From positions 62,001 through 126,000 of the forward strand of contig JAQUPF010000002.1 of NCBI GenBank assembly GCA_028716845.1: 64,000 nucleotides of DNA. Direction: 5' to 3'. This stretch comes from a bacterium. GTDB lineage: Bacteria > Auribacterota > Tritonobacteria > UBA1439. The notes below the pieces were generated by a model that saw only the letters and a program-made list of their open reading frames with translations, was not told where the DNA came from and searched no databases. A program made the translations under genes and the position numbers. Shown here in pieces: positions 1-8,829 of this stretch (position 1 is the first letter of the stretch; every line of letters begins with the position of its first letter).

Positions 1-822
1 GCGGTGCGCGAGCCGAAGACCATCGTCGCGCCGGTCGGCATGTCCGCGGCCGACGCGGTCGCGGCCGCCGGGGGGGCGACGGTCGCTCCGCACGCGGTCA
101 TCGACGGCGGGCCGATGATGGGGATCGAGTCGGACGGCGTCGTCCGGAAGACGACGACGAGCCTCATCGTCCTCCCCGAGGACCACCGGATCATCCGGTA
201 CAAGCGGAAGCCGATCGACCTCGACGTGAAGATCGCGCGGTCGGCCTGCGAGGGGTGCCGCTTCTGCACCGACCTGTGCCCGCGCTTCCTCCTCGGCCAC
301 CGGCTCGAGCCCCACGCCATCATGGGGGCGGTCGCCTACGCGGACCCGGCGGAGGTCGACCCGGCCCTCGTCGCCCAGGCGTACCTCTGCTGCCAATGCG
401 GGCTCTGCGGGATGTACGCCTGCCCGACGATGCTGTCGCCGGAGCGCGTCATCAGGGCGTTCGCTGACCGGCTGAAGGCCGCGAAGGCGCCGCCGCTCCA
501 CCGGCGGACGCGGCTCGAGGCGCACCCCGAGCGCGACTGGCGGCGCCCGCCCGTCCCGGGCCTCGTCTCGCGCTTCGAGCTGGAGGCGTACGACGTCGAC
601 GCCCCCCTTGCGGAGACGCCGGTCGCCGTCGGCGCCGTCTCCATCCCCCTCAAGCAGCACGTCGGCGTCCCCTGCGTCCCGCTCGTGAAGGTCGGGGACA
701 GGGTCGCCGCGGCCCAGCCGATCGCCGACGTCCCCGAGGGGGCGCTCGGCGCGCCCCTCCACGCGAGCATCGCGGGGGTGGTGTCGGCCGTCACGGAGAA
801 GGCGATCGCCATCCGCGCCTGA
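1..822 (+). CDS. PduS/RnfC-like iron-sulfur electron-transfer protein, C-terminal part (5' end outside window)
   Basis: The reading frame is open at base 1, so the gene begins upstream; 273 residues are visible. Two cysteine clusters of [4Fe-4S] ferredoxin type are seen: ACEGCRFCTDLCP near residue 80 and CCQCGLCGMYACP near residue 130. The C-terminus carries a lipoyl/RnfC-like hairpin ending in HASIAGVV. The missing N-terminal half should hold the Gly-rich NADH/FMN-binding region. The closest relative in the window is the PduS homologue at 59602-60930, which has the same order of clusters and the same C-terminal motif. In characterised relatives these proteins pass electrons from NADH through flavin and Fe-S centres. 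No shell genes are visible beside this copy, so its partner is unknown. It converges on the LUD gene with an 18-bp gap. Confidence 0.85.
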   Translation, partial: AVREPKTIVAPVGMSAADAVAAAGGATVAPHAVIDGGPMMGIESDGVVRKTTTSLIVLPEDHRIIRYKRKPIDLDVKIARSACEGCRFCTDLCPRFLLGHRLEPHAIMGAVAYADPAEVDPALVAQAYLCCQCGLCGMYACPTMLSPERVIRAFADRLKAAKAPPLHRRTRLEAHPERDWRRPPVPGLVSRFELEAYDVDAPLAETPVAVGAVSIPLKQHVGVPCVPLVKVGDRVAAAQPIADVPEGALGAPLHASIAGVVSAVTEKAIAIRA

Positions 823-840
823 GGCCCGCGGGCGCCCCGG

Positions 841-1497
841 TCAAAAGCCGAGGGGCTCGCCGACGAGGATGACCGTGATGTCCCCCCCGCCGGGGGCGCG
901 CCGGATGACCGAAAGAACGTTGCAGATGCGGTCCGGCGCCCGGCAGGCCGGCTCGTCGCAGACGCCCGTGTCGCGGCAGGGGGTGCGCCGGTCGAGCCGC
1001 CGGCAGTTGCGGGGGGCGGCGACCGTCCTGATCCTCGCGAGCGCGGCGTGGAGGTCGGGGACGATCTTGTTCACGCCGGCGACGACGCAGACGCGGCCCG
1101 GGCCGAAGGTGAGCGCGGCGACCCGATTGCCGTAGCCGTCCACGTTCACGAGCTCGCCCGCCCGCGTGATCGCGTTCGTCCCGCTGAAGTAGAGGTCGGC
1201 AGCGAGGCTCCGGCGCCGCGCGGCGACGGACTCCTCCCGCGGCATCCCCTTCCGGTACGCGTCGAGGTACGTGACCGGCTCCCCGCGCACCCGCCCGGCG
1301 CGGAGGACGTCGACGAGGCCGATCTCGCCGAGCGTGACGGATCCGCCCGAGCCGATGACGTCGCCGGGACGGACGAGATCGAGCGCCCGCTCGAGCGCCC
1401 CGGCCCTCCCGGCCGCCCAGACCGCCTTCAGGCCGTTCGCCGCGAGCGCCTCGAGGACGGCCGCGGCGTCGCCGCCGGGAACGCGCGATTCCGTCAC
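841..1497 (-). CDS. LUD-domain protein (LutC/YkgG, DUF162 family)
   Basis: The 218-residue product has the single-domain LUD fold signature: a GSGGSVTLGEIGL segment, a middle SGTNAI stretch, and a Cys-rich C-terminus (RRTPCRDTGVCDEPACR, then an ICN motif and ILVGEPLGF) typical of small LUD proteins. Family members are linked to lactate utilisation and other redox steps, but many have no known substrate. The start is a GTG overlapping the stop of the upstream gene (GTGA, 4 nt), so translation is probably coupled to the exported protein before it. A longer frame runs further upstream but is only the shadow of that gene. The gene faces the PduS-like gene tail to tail. Confidence 0.8.
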   Translation of the reverse strand: MTESRVPGGDAAAVLEALAANGLKAVWAAGRAGALERALDLVRPGDVIGSGGSVTLGEIGLVDVLRAGRVRGEPVTYLDAYRKGMPREESVAARRRSLAADLYFSGTNAITRAGELVNVDGYGNRVAALTFGPGRVCVVAGVNKIVPDLHAALARIRTVAAPRNCRRLDRRTPCRDTGVCDEPACRAPDRICNVLSVIRRAPGGGDITVILVGEPLGF

Positions 1498-2576
1498 GGC
1501 GTCCGCCCTCCCCCCGCGGCCGGCGGGGCGCCCCCCGGGGTCGCCTTCGGCGGCGGTGCCTTCCCCCGGCCCGACCGCCCCCCGAAGACGGAGCGCCAGA
1601 ACGGCGCCGTCCCGGAGAGCTTCGCGTTGATCCGGAGGGCGTTCGGGAGCTCCTCGAAGGCGAGCTCGGGGCGGATCCTGCCGTCGAGGAGCTCGCCGAC
1701 CATCGCCGAGAGCGCCGGCTCGAGCCGCTCGCGGATCTCGCGGACCTGCGCGCGGCCGTCCGCGGCGAGGACGAGGACCATGTCGCTCCTGTCCCTGTCC
1801 ACCACGTCGAGGGCGATCCCCACCCGCCGCGCGGGGCGGAGGAGGGCGAGGATGAGCCGGTGCCATCCCTTCCCGGTCTCGCCGAGGAGGGCGGTGAGGG
1901 CGCCGCCGTCGTCGTGGGCGTAGGCGTAGGCGTCCCACCCCTTCGGCAGGAGGCCCATCACTTCGCCGTAGCCGGGGGTCGAGGCAACCCCCTTCTCGAC
2001 CGCGAGGGCCCGCTTCACGATCCCCCTGCTGGAGCCGACGACCGCCCGTTCGTCCGAGACGGTGAAGGCGGAGAACCTCCCCTTCGCCTCGCCCTCGGGG
2101 TTGTAGAAGATCTCCCCGTCGGGAGGGGTGTCGGCCGGCACGTCGCAGGCGAGGCGGAGGAGGAGGGAGAGGAGGCCCGCCTGGCTCCCGGCGGCCGACT
2201 TCTCGTCCCGCACGTTGAGCTGGAACTTCTGGCGGCCGTAGCTGATCTCGAACCGGCCGTCCCCCGGGAGGAGCCGCGCCGTCATGAGCATCTGCTCCTC
2301 GCGCGCCGGCGAGATCGGCAGGAGGGCGAAGACGAAATCGGAGAAGCGGAACAGGTTCACGTCGCCGACCTCGGCCTCCCGTTCCCCCCGCCGCCCCCGG
2401 GAGACGAGGTACCGCATGAGCTCGGCGAACACCCATTTCTGCCCCGGATCGTCCTCGCGGATGTCGAGCGCGGCGACGAGGACGGCGTCGGGGGGGACGA
2501 GGGCGACGGACTGCCTCGCGGCGGCGGGGATCGGCGCGAGGAGCGCCGCGCAGGCGATGCCGAGGGCGTGCGTCAT
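1494..2576 (-). CDS. Exported protein of unknown function
   Basis: The 360-residue product starts with a signal peptide (about residues 1-20, ending APIPAAARQ). The body is a mixed alpha/beta sequence with no motif I can assign to a catalytic family; repeated short segments around SVALVPPDAVLVAALD and FALLPISP resemble secreted proteins of the DUF3352 type, but this is only an impression. The last 40 residues are low-complexity Gly/Pro/Ala. It overlaps the LUD gene by 4 nt and so is likely cotranscribed with it. No lipobox and no membrane helix beyond the signal peptide were seen. Confidence 0.6.
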   Translation of the reverse strand: MTHALGIACAALLAPIPAAARQSVALVPPDAVLVAALDIREDDPGQKWVFAELMRYLVSRGRRGEREAEVGDVNLFRFSDFVFALLPISPAREEQMLMTARLLPGDGRFEISYGRQKFQLNVRDEKSAAGSQAGLLSLLLRLACDVPADTPPDGEIFYNPEGEAKGRFSAFTVSDERAVVGSSRGIVKRALAVEKGVASTPGYGEVMGLLPKGWDAYAYAHDDGGALTALLGETGKGWHRLILALLRPARRVGIALDVVDRDRSDMVLVLAADGRAQVREIRERLEPALSAMVGELLDGRIRPELAFEELPNALRINAKLSGTAPFWRSVFGGRSGRGKAPPPKATPGGAPPAAGGGRTP

Positions 2577-2604
2577 CGGATCGGGGGGCGCGCGGCGCGG
2601 CGGC

Positions 2605-2994
2605 CTACTCCCTGATGGTGGTGAGCGACGGCCGGCGACGGTCGGGCGCGGCCTCGGCCGCCTCCTCCTTCTCCCGCCGCCGCATGCGTTCCTCCCTGCG
2701 CAGCTGCCGGTCCCGCTCCTCGAGCTCCCGCTCGGTCATGTAGTATGCGTCGGGCTCCCTCTGCTGGCCGACCTGGAAGATGTCCGTGGCGATCGCCATC
2801 GGCAGCCGGGGAAGGCCGAGGGCGACGTCGCGCCCGTACTCGACGACCCACTTGCCGATGTTGTAGTAGAGCCGCATGATGCCGACGACGAAGCGCGGCC
2901 CGTCCTCCTTCTGGAGCCGGTCGATGGCGGCGTGCAGGGGAGACGACGCCGCGAGGGACGCCACGGCGAGGAAGACGACGGCTGTCGTGCGCAT
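2605..2994 (-). CDS. Small secreted protein of unknown function
   Basis: The product has 129 residues with a signal peptide (MRTTAVVFLAVASLAASS, cleavage near LHA-AI). The mature part begins with a helix-rich stretch and ends in a highly charged segment rich in Arg and Glu (about residues 88-125), probably a long helix or coiled coil. The start at 2994 is chosen because an AGGGAGG ribosome site sits just upstream; longer versions of the frame run into the neighbouring hydrolase. It shares length and layout with the TIGR04073-like protein at 43905-44360 but I see no convincing sequence match. Confidence 0.6.
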   Translation of the reverse strand: MRTTAVVFLAVASLAASSPLHAAIDRLQKEDGPRFVVGIMRLYYNIGKWVVEYGRDVALGLPRLPMAIATDIFQVGQQREPDAYYMTERELEERDRQLRREERMRRREKEEAAEAAPDRRRPSLTTIRE

Positions 2995-3044
2995 GGGACC
3001 TCCCTGAGAACGGAGCACAGCATAGCAGGGCGGGGAATGAGCCG

Positions 3045-4304
3045 TCAATCCCGTTTTTCCCCGGCATACCGTTTTTCCCCGCCGGGAGGGGGGCGCCGCC
3101 ACAGGAGCGCCCCCGCGGGCGGGACCAGGCCGTTCAGGTCCAGGAAGGCGCAGAGGAGCTCCGCCATCCTCCACTGCCCGTCAGGGCTGAAATGGCATTC
3201 GTCCGCAAAGAGCGAGGGGGGCAGCGCGCGGAAGGCGCCGGCGACGTCGAGGACGTGGGCGCCCTCCTTCGCGCCGAACGCGATCAGCGCCTCGTTGCCC
3301 GCCTCGACCCTGGCGAGAAAGTCAGGCCGCATGATGCCGTCGGGGACGGCGGGCCGCGTCAGCAGCACCGCCGCGGCGCCGTGCCGGCGGGCGGTCTCGA
3401 GGAATCCGGCCATGTTCGCGAGGTAGTCCTCCGGCGAGACCCGGGGGCCGTCATAGGGCGGCCGGCGGAGCAGGTGCCGCCCCGCATAGTGTTTCATGAC
3501 CAGGTAGAACCGATAGCGGAACAGCACGCCATGGAGCGCATTGACGAGGGGATTCTCGGAGCGGAAGGCCTTGTCCGGGGCGCCCAGCGCCCCCGCGTGG
3601 TCGTTCCATCCGAAGCTCACCAACACAAGGTCCGGCGCATACGAGGGGGACTCCCGCCGGAACCTGCGCAGCCCCTGCCAGGAGGAGTAGCCGGTGAGGC
3701 CGGCGTTGACGACGCGGAACTCGAGGAGGCCCCGCACGGACCGCCGGTCGAGGATCTCCTGGAGCCGCTCCGGCCAGCCGCCGCGGTCTGGGCCGTCGGT
3801 GTTGGAATCGCCGTAGCAGAAGATCCGGAACTCGCGCGGACCCTTCGCCGCCGGCAGCTCCGGCCCCTTGAAGCCCTGCGCGTTGTACGGGTACCTGGGC
3901 ACCGCCCGCCAGAACAGGACCGGGTCCGCCTCAAAACGCTCGTCCGTCAGGATGTGGTAGGCGCGCCAGTCCGGCCTGTCATCGGGCGGCCTCACGGTGA
4001 CGATCGGCCGGTAGTAGTCGAGAATCCCGGCTGCGGTGAGCGCCCGGGCGCAGGCCTCCAGCGCGCCGAAGAGGAGCAGCGCGGCGAGGAGGGCGCCGAG
4101 CGCCCCCCTGCGACGGGGTGACCGGAGGAAGCGGGCGGAAACCGCATCCCAGCGGACGAGCCCCAGGATGCGGGTCGCGAGGAGCGCCGCGATGGCCATG
4201 ACGATGACGGCCGGCGCGTGCGCGGCGACGGGGAAGGCGCCCGCGAGGGGCGGCAGCAGTGCGCCGAGGAGCGCGAGGATCAGGCAGAGAACGAGGAGCA
4301 ACAT
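3045..4304 (-). CDS. Membrane-anchored SGNH/GDSL-family hydrolase
   Basis: The 419-residue protein has two or three N-terminal membrane helices (residues 1-20, 30-50, 68-90) followed by an SGNH domain. The catalytic blocks are visible: GDSN (nucleophile Ser, near residue 165), the Gly block NAGLTGYSSW, the Asn block FGWND, and the Asp/His block DECHFSPDG near the C-terminus. Such proteins often act as O-acyl esterases or acyltransferases on extracellular polysaccharide, with the hydrolase domain outside the membrane. Its ATG overlaps the stop of rnhC by one base (TGATG), so it is probably cotranscribed with rnhC and sppA. Substrate is unknown. Confidence 0.8.
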   Translation of the reverse strand: MLLLVLCLILALLGALLPPLAGAFPVAAHAPAVIVMAIAALLATRILGLVRWDAVSARFLRSPRRRGALGALLAALLLFGALEACARALTAAGILDYYRPIVTVRPPDDRPDWRAYHILTDERFEADPVLFWRAVPRYPYNAQGFKGPELPAAKGPREFRIFCYGDSNTDGPDRGGWPERLQEILDRRSVRGLLEFRVVNAGLTGYSSWQGLRRFRRESPSYAPDLVLVSFGWNDHAGALGAPDKAFRSENPLVNALHGVLFRYRFYLVMKHYAGRHLLRRPPYDGPRVSPEDYLANMAGFLETARRHGAAAVLLTRPAVPDGIMRPDFLARVEAGNEALIAFGAKEGAHVLDVAGAFRALPPSLFADECHFSPDGQWRMAELLCAFLDLNGLVPPAGALLWRRPPPGGEKRYAGEKRD

Positions 4305-5224
4305 CAGCTTTCGAGGATGACCTTCTTGCTGATCTTGAAATGGAGCTTCGCGACCTTCGTGAGGTTCTGGACGCCGCGGGCGGCGACGAACTCCCTCGCG
4401 CGGGCCTCCACGGCGGCGCCGGCGCCCTTCGGGAAGCGCATCCCGTACTCCTCCTCCATCTTCTGCATCCGCCGGCAGAACTCGCTCCGGGCGAGGATGG
4501 AGGCGGCCGCCACGGCGACGTCGGACTCGGCCTTCTCCCGGAAGACGATCTCCGCCTTCTTCCCCCGCTTCATGAGGGCGAGGCTGAGGACGCTCCTGTC
4601 GCCGAACTTGTCCAGGATCGCCTTCCGGCAGGCGCTCTTCTTGATGAGGACGTTCTCGAGCGCCCGCGCGTGCCCCCAGGCGAGGAGGCGGTTGAGGTTC
4701 CCGATCTTGTCGTAGAGGGCGTTGTACTTCTCGGGGCCGATGGCAACGACGGAGTGGGTCGTCTCGGCCCGGATGACGTCGGCGAGCGTCTCGACGCGGG
4801 CGTCGGAGAGGAGCTTGCTGTCGGCCGCCCCGATGTCGAGCATTCGCCGGGCGACCGGCGCGTCCACGTAGACGGCGGCGACGATGAGCGGGCCGAAGTA
4901 ATCGCCCTTGCCGCTCTCGTCGACGCCGACGCGCGCCTCCGCGATGGAGGGGTCGAGGACCTCCTCGTAGCCGAGCGTGATCTCCTTCAGGATTTTCGGC
5001 TCGAGGTAGAAGACGATGAAATCGTGGGCGCCCTTCCCCTGGATGAGGAGCTTCCCGTTCCTGAACGCGGTGAGGCTCACGCCGTTCCTGCTCGCGCCGA
5101 AGAAGGCGTGGGCGACGTTCTCGCGGATCTCGTACCCCTGCTCGACGAGGTCCCCCTTCAGGCGGGCGACCTGGTCGCCCTTCAGGTAGGCGATGTAGGT
5201 AATGTCGGATCGCTTCGTCAGCAT
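4304..5224 (-). CDS. rnhC: Ribonuclease HIII
   Basis: The 306-residue enzyme should cleave the RNA strand of RNA-DNA hybrids. It has an N-terminal TBP-like substrate-binding domain (about residues 1-85) and the type 2 RNase H core. The active-site motif VDESGKGDYFGPL gives Asp102 and Glu103, and further acidic residues lie in the later GNLNRLLAWGHA and ESDVAVAAAS regions. The Glu directly after the first Asp and the KGDYFGP context are the usual features that separate HIII from HII. The start at 5224 was chosen over longer versions because the N-terminal domain aligns from there. It lies 20 bp after sppA on the same strand. Confidence 0.92.
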   Translation of the reverse strand: MLTKRSDITYIAYLKGDQVARLKGDLVEQGYEIRENVAHAFFGASRNGVSLTAFRNGKLLIQGKGAHDFIVFYLEPKILKEITLGYEEVLDPSIAEARVGVDESGKGDYFGPLIVAAVYVDAPVARRMLDIGAADSKLLSDARVETLADVIRAETTHSVVAIGPEKYNALYDKIGNLNRLLAWGHARALENVLIKKSACRKAILDKFGDRSVLSLALMKRGKKAEIVFREKAESDVAVAAASILARSEFCRRMQKMEEEYGMRFPKGAGAAVEARAREFVAARGVQNLTKVAKLHFKISKKVILES

Positions 5225-5244
5225 GGCGGTCCCTTTCGGCTCCC

Positions 5245-6246
5245 TCACCGGCCCGTCCACAGGGAGAGGAGCCGCGGCGAGGATGCCTCCAGGACCGCGT
5301 CGCCGAGGCCGGCCCACGGCGACAGGTCCCTCGAGGATGCGCCCAGGAGGTCCCTGAGCGAGAAGAGGCGGTCGTAGCGGACGAGCCGCAGCCGCTCCAC
5401 CCCGGCCAGCCCGGCGGCCTCGGCGAGGGCGTCGTCCAGGTAGCCGATCCCGTCGATGAGGCCCGCCTCCTTCGCCTCCGTGGCGACGAGGATGCGCCCG
5501 TCCGAGACGGCCGCCACCCGCTCCCCCCCGAGGCCCCGCCCCTCGGCGACGAGCGCCGTGAACCGCCTGTAGACCGCGTCGGTGAGGTTCCGGATGACCT
5601 CCTCCTCCTCGGGGGTGGCCGGCCGCGTGGGGGAGAGGATGTCCTTCATGCTCCCCTCCTTGTACGTCACGTCCCGGACGCCGATCTTCTCAAGGAGGCC
5701 CTCGATGTTCATGCCGTGGAGGATGACGCCGATGTTGCCGGTGACGGCGGTCGGCTGGGCGATGATCCGGTCCGCGGCGACGGCGACGTAGTAGGCGCCC
5801 GACGTCCCCATGTCCCCGATGGAGGCGATCACCGGCTTCCCCGCCGCGCGCACCTTGCGCACCTCGTGGTGGATGAGGTCGCTCGCGGCGACGCTCCCCC
5901 CGGGGCTGTCGATCTCCAGGAGCACGGCCTTGACGGCGTCGTCGCGGGCGGCCCTCCGGAGCTGGGCGACGACAGTCTGCGCCGTGCCGCGACCGGGCAG
6001 GAGCCGGTCGCCCGACCCCTTCCCGATGAAGCCCTTGAGCGGGACGAGGGCCGCCTTGTCCGGGCCGGTCCCCTCGACGGTCACCTCCCGGAACCGGGAG
6101 GACTCATCGCCGGCGAAGCCCTGGGCCGAGAGGAGGCCGAGGAGGCCGACATTCATGAGGAGGCTCCCCGCGAGGAGCAGGACGAGGACCGCCAGCCCGA
6201 CCCATTTGAAAACGCGGCCCGCGAGGCCGCGTCCTGATGTCGTCAT
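5245..6246 (-). CDS. sppA: Signal peptide peptidase SppA
   Basis: A 333-residue membrane-bound serine protease of the short SppA type (peptidase S49), which degrades leftover signal peptides at the membrane. One N-terminal membrane helix lies at about residues 14-40. The Ser/Lys dyad can be placed: Ser149 in GDMGTSGAYYVA and Lys201 in GSMKDILSP; the 52-residue spacing equals that of the Bacillus enzyme. The EIDSPGGSVAAS segment supplies the oxyanion and substrate-binding turn. It is the first gene of the sppA-rnhC-SGNH unit and has a convincing promoter directly upstream. Confidence 0.93.
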   Translation of the reverse strand: MTTSGRGLAGRVFKWVGLAVLVLLLAGSLLMNVGLLGLLSAQGFAGDESSRFREVTVEGTGPDKAALVPLKGFIGKGSGDRLLPGRGTAQTVVAQLRRAARDDAVKAVLLEIDSPGGSVAASDLIHHEVRKVRAAGKPVIASIGDMGTSGAYYVAVAADRIIAQPTAVTGNIGVILHGMNIEGLLEKIGVRDVTYKEGSMKDILSPTRPATPEEEEVIRNLTDAVYRRFTALVAEGRGLGGERVAAVSDGRILVATEAKEAGLIDGIGYLDDALAEAAGLAGVERLRLVRYDRLFSLRDLLGASSRDLSPWAGLGDAVLEASSPRLLSLWTGR

Positions 6247-6286
6247 TGTTCCCCGCTTTCCGCCTGAGCGACCGCGCGCGCCCGAT

Positions 6287-6586
6287 ATGCCCGACTCCGA
6301 ACAAATATATGATATACTCCCCGCCGGATTAAATCAAGGCCCGATCGTGCGCCCCCTGCTCCCCGTTGCCGCGTTCACCGGCATCGCCGCCTCGGCGGCG
6401 CTTGCCCTCGTCCTCCCGACCGAATTCATGAGGGCCGAGGACGGAACCTTCATCGATCTCCTCCCGGTCTTCCGCGCGGCGGCCGCCCGGCCGCCGCTCC
6501 TCTACTACTGCGACGACCCGCACCTGACCTGCCGGGGTCTGGAGATTGCCGCGCGGGGGATCCACGAGGCGATGCAGGGGCGCTAG
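6287..6586 (+). pseudogene. Fragment resembling the C-terminal end of an SGNH hydrolase
   Basis: A 99-codon frame whose second half (DGTFIDLLPVFRAA, then DDPHLTCRGLEIAARGI) looks like the terminal Asp-x-x-His block of SGNH/AlgJ-like hydrolases. No nucleophile block exists upstream, because that space holds the divergent sppA promoter, so the piece is most likely the remnant of a larger gene. SGNH genes commonly accompany carbamoyltransferase/SxtJ/DUF5989 cassettes such as the one it abuts. Its stop overlaps that of the carbamoyltransferase. It could alternatively be a small exported protein, since residues 25-45 are hydrophobic. Confidence 0.4.
6309..6337 (-). promoter_or_regulatory. Predicted sigma-70 promoter of sppA
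   Basis: On the minus strand TTGATT (-35, 6332-6337) and TATCAT (-10, 6309-6314) are separated by 17 bp, in an AT-rich island inside very GC-rich sequence. The expected start of transcription is near 6302, about 55 bases before the sppA ATG. Confidence 0.6.
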
Positions 6587-8385
6587 GCGTCGAGGAGCAG
6601 GTCCTTCGGCGGCGGGGGGACGTGCTCGGGCCGGATCTCCCGCTTCGAGATGACGAACCGCTCGAGGACGACGTAATCCATGTCGGTGGTCGCGAAGCAG
6701 CGGTACGCCTCGTAGGGGGTCATGACGATCGGCTCGCCGCGCACGTTGAACGAGGTGTTGATGATGACGGGGACGCCGGTCAACGTGCCGAACTCGGCGA
6801 TGATGTCGTAGTAGCGCGGGTTCTGCTCCCGGCGGACGGTCTGGGGGCGGGCGGTGTTGTCCGCGTGGGTGACCGCGGGGATGACGCCCCGCTTGTCGGG
6901 CCGCACCTCGCCCACGAGGAGCATGTACGGCGCCTCGGCGCTCCCGATGTCGAAGTACTCCGCCGCCCGCTCCGCGAGGACGGCGGGGGCGAACGGCCTG
7001 AACTGCTCCCGGTGCTTGATCTTCTCGTTGAGGACGTCCTTCATCTTCGCCTCGCGCGGGTCGGCGAGGATCGAGCGCGCCCCGAGCGCGCGCGGCCCGA
7101 ACTCCATCCGGCCGTGGAAGAAGCCCACGACGTTCCCCTCCGCGATGAGCGCCGCCACCGCGCGCGGCAGCTCCGCCTCCGCGTACTCGGTGTAGGGGAT
7201 GGCGTGCTCGTCGAGCCACCGCCGGATCGACTCCTCATCGGAGGAGGGGCCGAGGTAGGCATGGTCCATCACGTACCGCCGCGGGTTGCCGAGGACGGTG
7301 TTGTAGACGTAGAGCGCCGCCCCGATGGCGCCCCCGGAGTCCCCGGCGCCCGGCTGGATCCAGACCCCCTTGAACGGCGTCCTGCGCAGGACCTCGCCGT
7401 TCGCGACGCAGTTGAGCGCCACGCCCCCCGCCAGGCAGAGGTGCTCCATCCCCGTCTGTCGGTGGAGGAACTCGGCGGTCTTCAGCATCGCCTCCTCGGT
7501 GACGTCCTGGATGCTGTGGGCGATGTCGGCGAAGCGCTGGCACTCCCGGGCGTACTCGTCGCTCCAGCCGGGCAGGTCCCTGTTCGGGAAGAGGCGCTCC
7601 GTGTAGAAGACCGACTCCGGCTGGCGCGGGGGGCCGAACAGCTCGATGAACCGCTCCGACAGGTTCTGCAGCCGGTAGTGGTAGGCGAAGTAGTCCATGT
7701 TGAGGGAGAAGCTGCCGTCGTCGCCGATCCGGACCAGCTTCTTGATCTCGTCCACGTACCGCGGCTCGCCGTACGGCGCCATCCCCATGACCTTGTACTC
7801 GCCGTCGTTCACGCGGAAGCCGAGATAGCCGGTGAAGGCGCTGTAGAGGAGGCCGAGCGAGTGCGGGAAGTTGATCTCGTGGGTGAGGGAGACGACGTTG
7901 CCCCTCCCCGTCCCGTAGGAGGCGGTGTTCCATTCCCCGACCCCGTCCACGGTGAAGACGGCGGCCTCCTCGAACGGGGAGGGGAGGAAGCAGCTCGCGG
8001 CGTGCGAGAGGTGATGGTCGGCGTAGAGGATCGGCCCCTCGTAGCCGGTCTCGCGGCGGATGATGGTGGGGATGTGCATCTTCTCCCTGAGCCAGACCGG
8101 CATCGCGGCGATGAACGACCGCAGGGAGCGGGGCCAGGTGGCGAGGTAGGTCATGAGGAGCCGCTCCATCTTGATGAACGGCTTCTCGTAGAAGACGATG
8201 TAGTCGAGGTCGGCGACCTTGATCCCGGCGAAATCGAGGCAGAAGGAAATCGCGTGCTTCGGGAAGCCGGAGTCGTGCTTCTTCCGCGTGAACCGCTCCT
8301 CCTCCGCCGCGGCGAGGATCACCCCGTCCGTGCAGAGGGCCGCCGCCGAGTCATGGTAGAAGCACGAGATGCCGAGGATATGCAT
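6583..8385 (-). CDS. Carbamoyltransferase (NodU/HypF-like, TobZ family)
   Basis: The 600-residue enzyme transfers a carbamoyl group from carbamoyl phosphate to a hydroxyl of a sugar or secondary metabolite. The N-terminal domain opens with LGISCFYHDSAAAL, holds a His-rich metal site (DHHLSHAASCFLPSPF) and the nucleotide-binding TVDGVGEW segment; the C-terminal YrdC-like half holds GRMEFGPRALGARSILADPR. The start at 8385 is the family start; the frame extends upstream only as a shadow. It follows the SxtJ-like gene by 2 bp. The surrounding membrane genes suggest the target is an envelope or exported glycan, but this is inference. Confidence 0.92.
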   Translation of the reverse strand: MHILGISCFYHDSAAALCTDGVILAAAEEERFTRKKHDSGFPKHAISFCLDFAGIKVADLDYIVFYEKPFIKMERLLMTYLATWPRSLRSFIAAMPVWLREKMHIPTIIRRETGYEGPILYADHHLSHAASCFLPSPFEEAAVFTVDGVGEWNTASYGTGRGNVVSLTHEINFPHSLGLLYSAFTGYLGFRVNDGEYKVMGMAPYGEPRYVDEIKKLVRIGDDGSFSLNMDYFAYHYRLQNLSERFIELFGPPRQPESVFYTERLFPNRDLPGWSDEYARECQRFADIAHSIQDVTEEAMLKTAEFLHRQTGMEHLCLAGGVALNCVANGEVLRRTPFKGVWIQPGAGDSGGAIGAALYVYNTVLGNPRRYVMDHAYLGPSSDEESIRRWLDEHAIPYTEYAEAELPRAVAALIAEGNVVGFFHGRMEFGPRALGARSILADPREAKMKDVLNEKIKHREQFRPFAPAVLAERAAEYFDIGSAEAPYMLLVGEVRPDKRGVIPAVTHADNTARPQTVRREQNPRYYDIIAEFGTLTGVPVIINTSFNVRGEPIVMTPYEAYRCFATTDMDYVVLERFVISKREIRPEHVPPPPKDLLLDA

Positions 8386-8387
8386 GG

Positions 8388-8711
8388 TCAGAATTGCCGC
8401 AGCATGGTTTCGATGGTGTCCTGCTTCCGCCGCCTCGGGTGCCACGCCGGCCCTCCGGAGAGGCGGAGGAAGTCGCGCCGCATGCAACGGGCGATGATCG
8501 CCGTGACGGCGATGGCGGTGAAATAGACGAGGAACAGGATGGCGACCGTCTGGGCGTGCCCGATCCGCTTCGCGACGCGGAGCCACCAGAGGCGGAGCCG
8601 GTCGAGGGCCTCCTCGACCGGCCGCGGGAAGCGCCGCCGCTGCCAGACGAGGAGCGAGAGGAGGACCGCGACCGAAAAGATCGTGAGGACGATCCTGAGC
8701 TTGCCGTGCAT
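8388..8711 (-). CDS. SxtJ-like small membrane protein
   Basis: The 107-residue protein has two membrane helices (about residues 5-24 and 53-76) with a basic C-terminal tail. Genes of this size and layout, named after saxitoxin-cluster SxtJ, sit next to NodU-type carbamoyltransferases in many bacteria; their function is not known. Its position between the DUF5989 gene and the carbamoyltransferase, 2 bp before the latter, is the main support for the name. Confidence 0.7.
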   Translation of the reverse strand: MHGKLRIVLTIFSVAVLLSLLVWQRRRFPRPVEEALDRLRLWWLRVAKRIGHAQTVAILFLVYFTAIAVTAIIARCMRRDFLRLSGGPAWHPRRRKQDTIETMLRQF

Positions 8712-8829
8712 CGCGCCCTCTCTCCCCGGCCCCGTGCGGCATGCCCGCCGGAACAGCCGGAGGGTGCATTATAGTGGAAGCGGAGGGGATGTCAAGAGCC
8801 GTGGAGTCACCCGCCGCCCCGCCCGGCCG

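Noticed and set aside
8394-8774. Plus-strand frame opposite the SxtJ-like gene
   Set aside because: Shadow of the membrane protein on the other strand; highly charged low-complexity translation.
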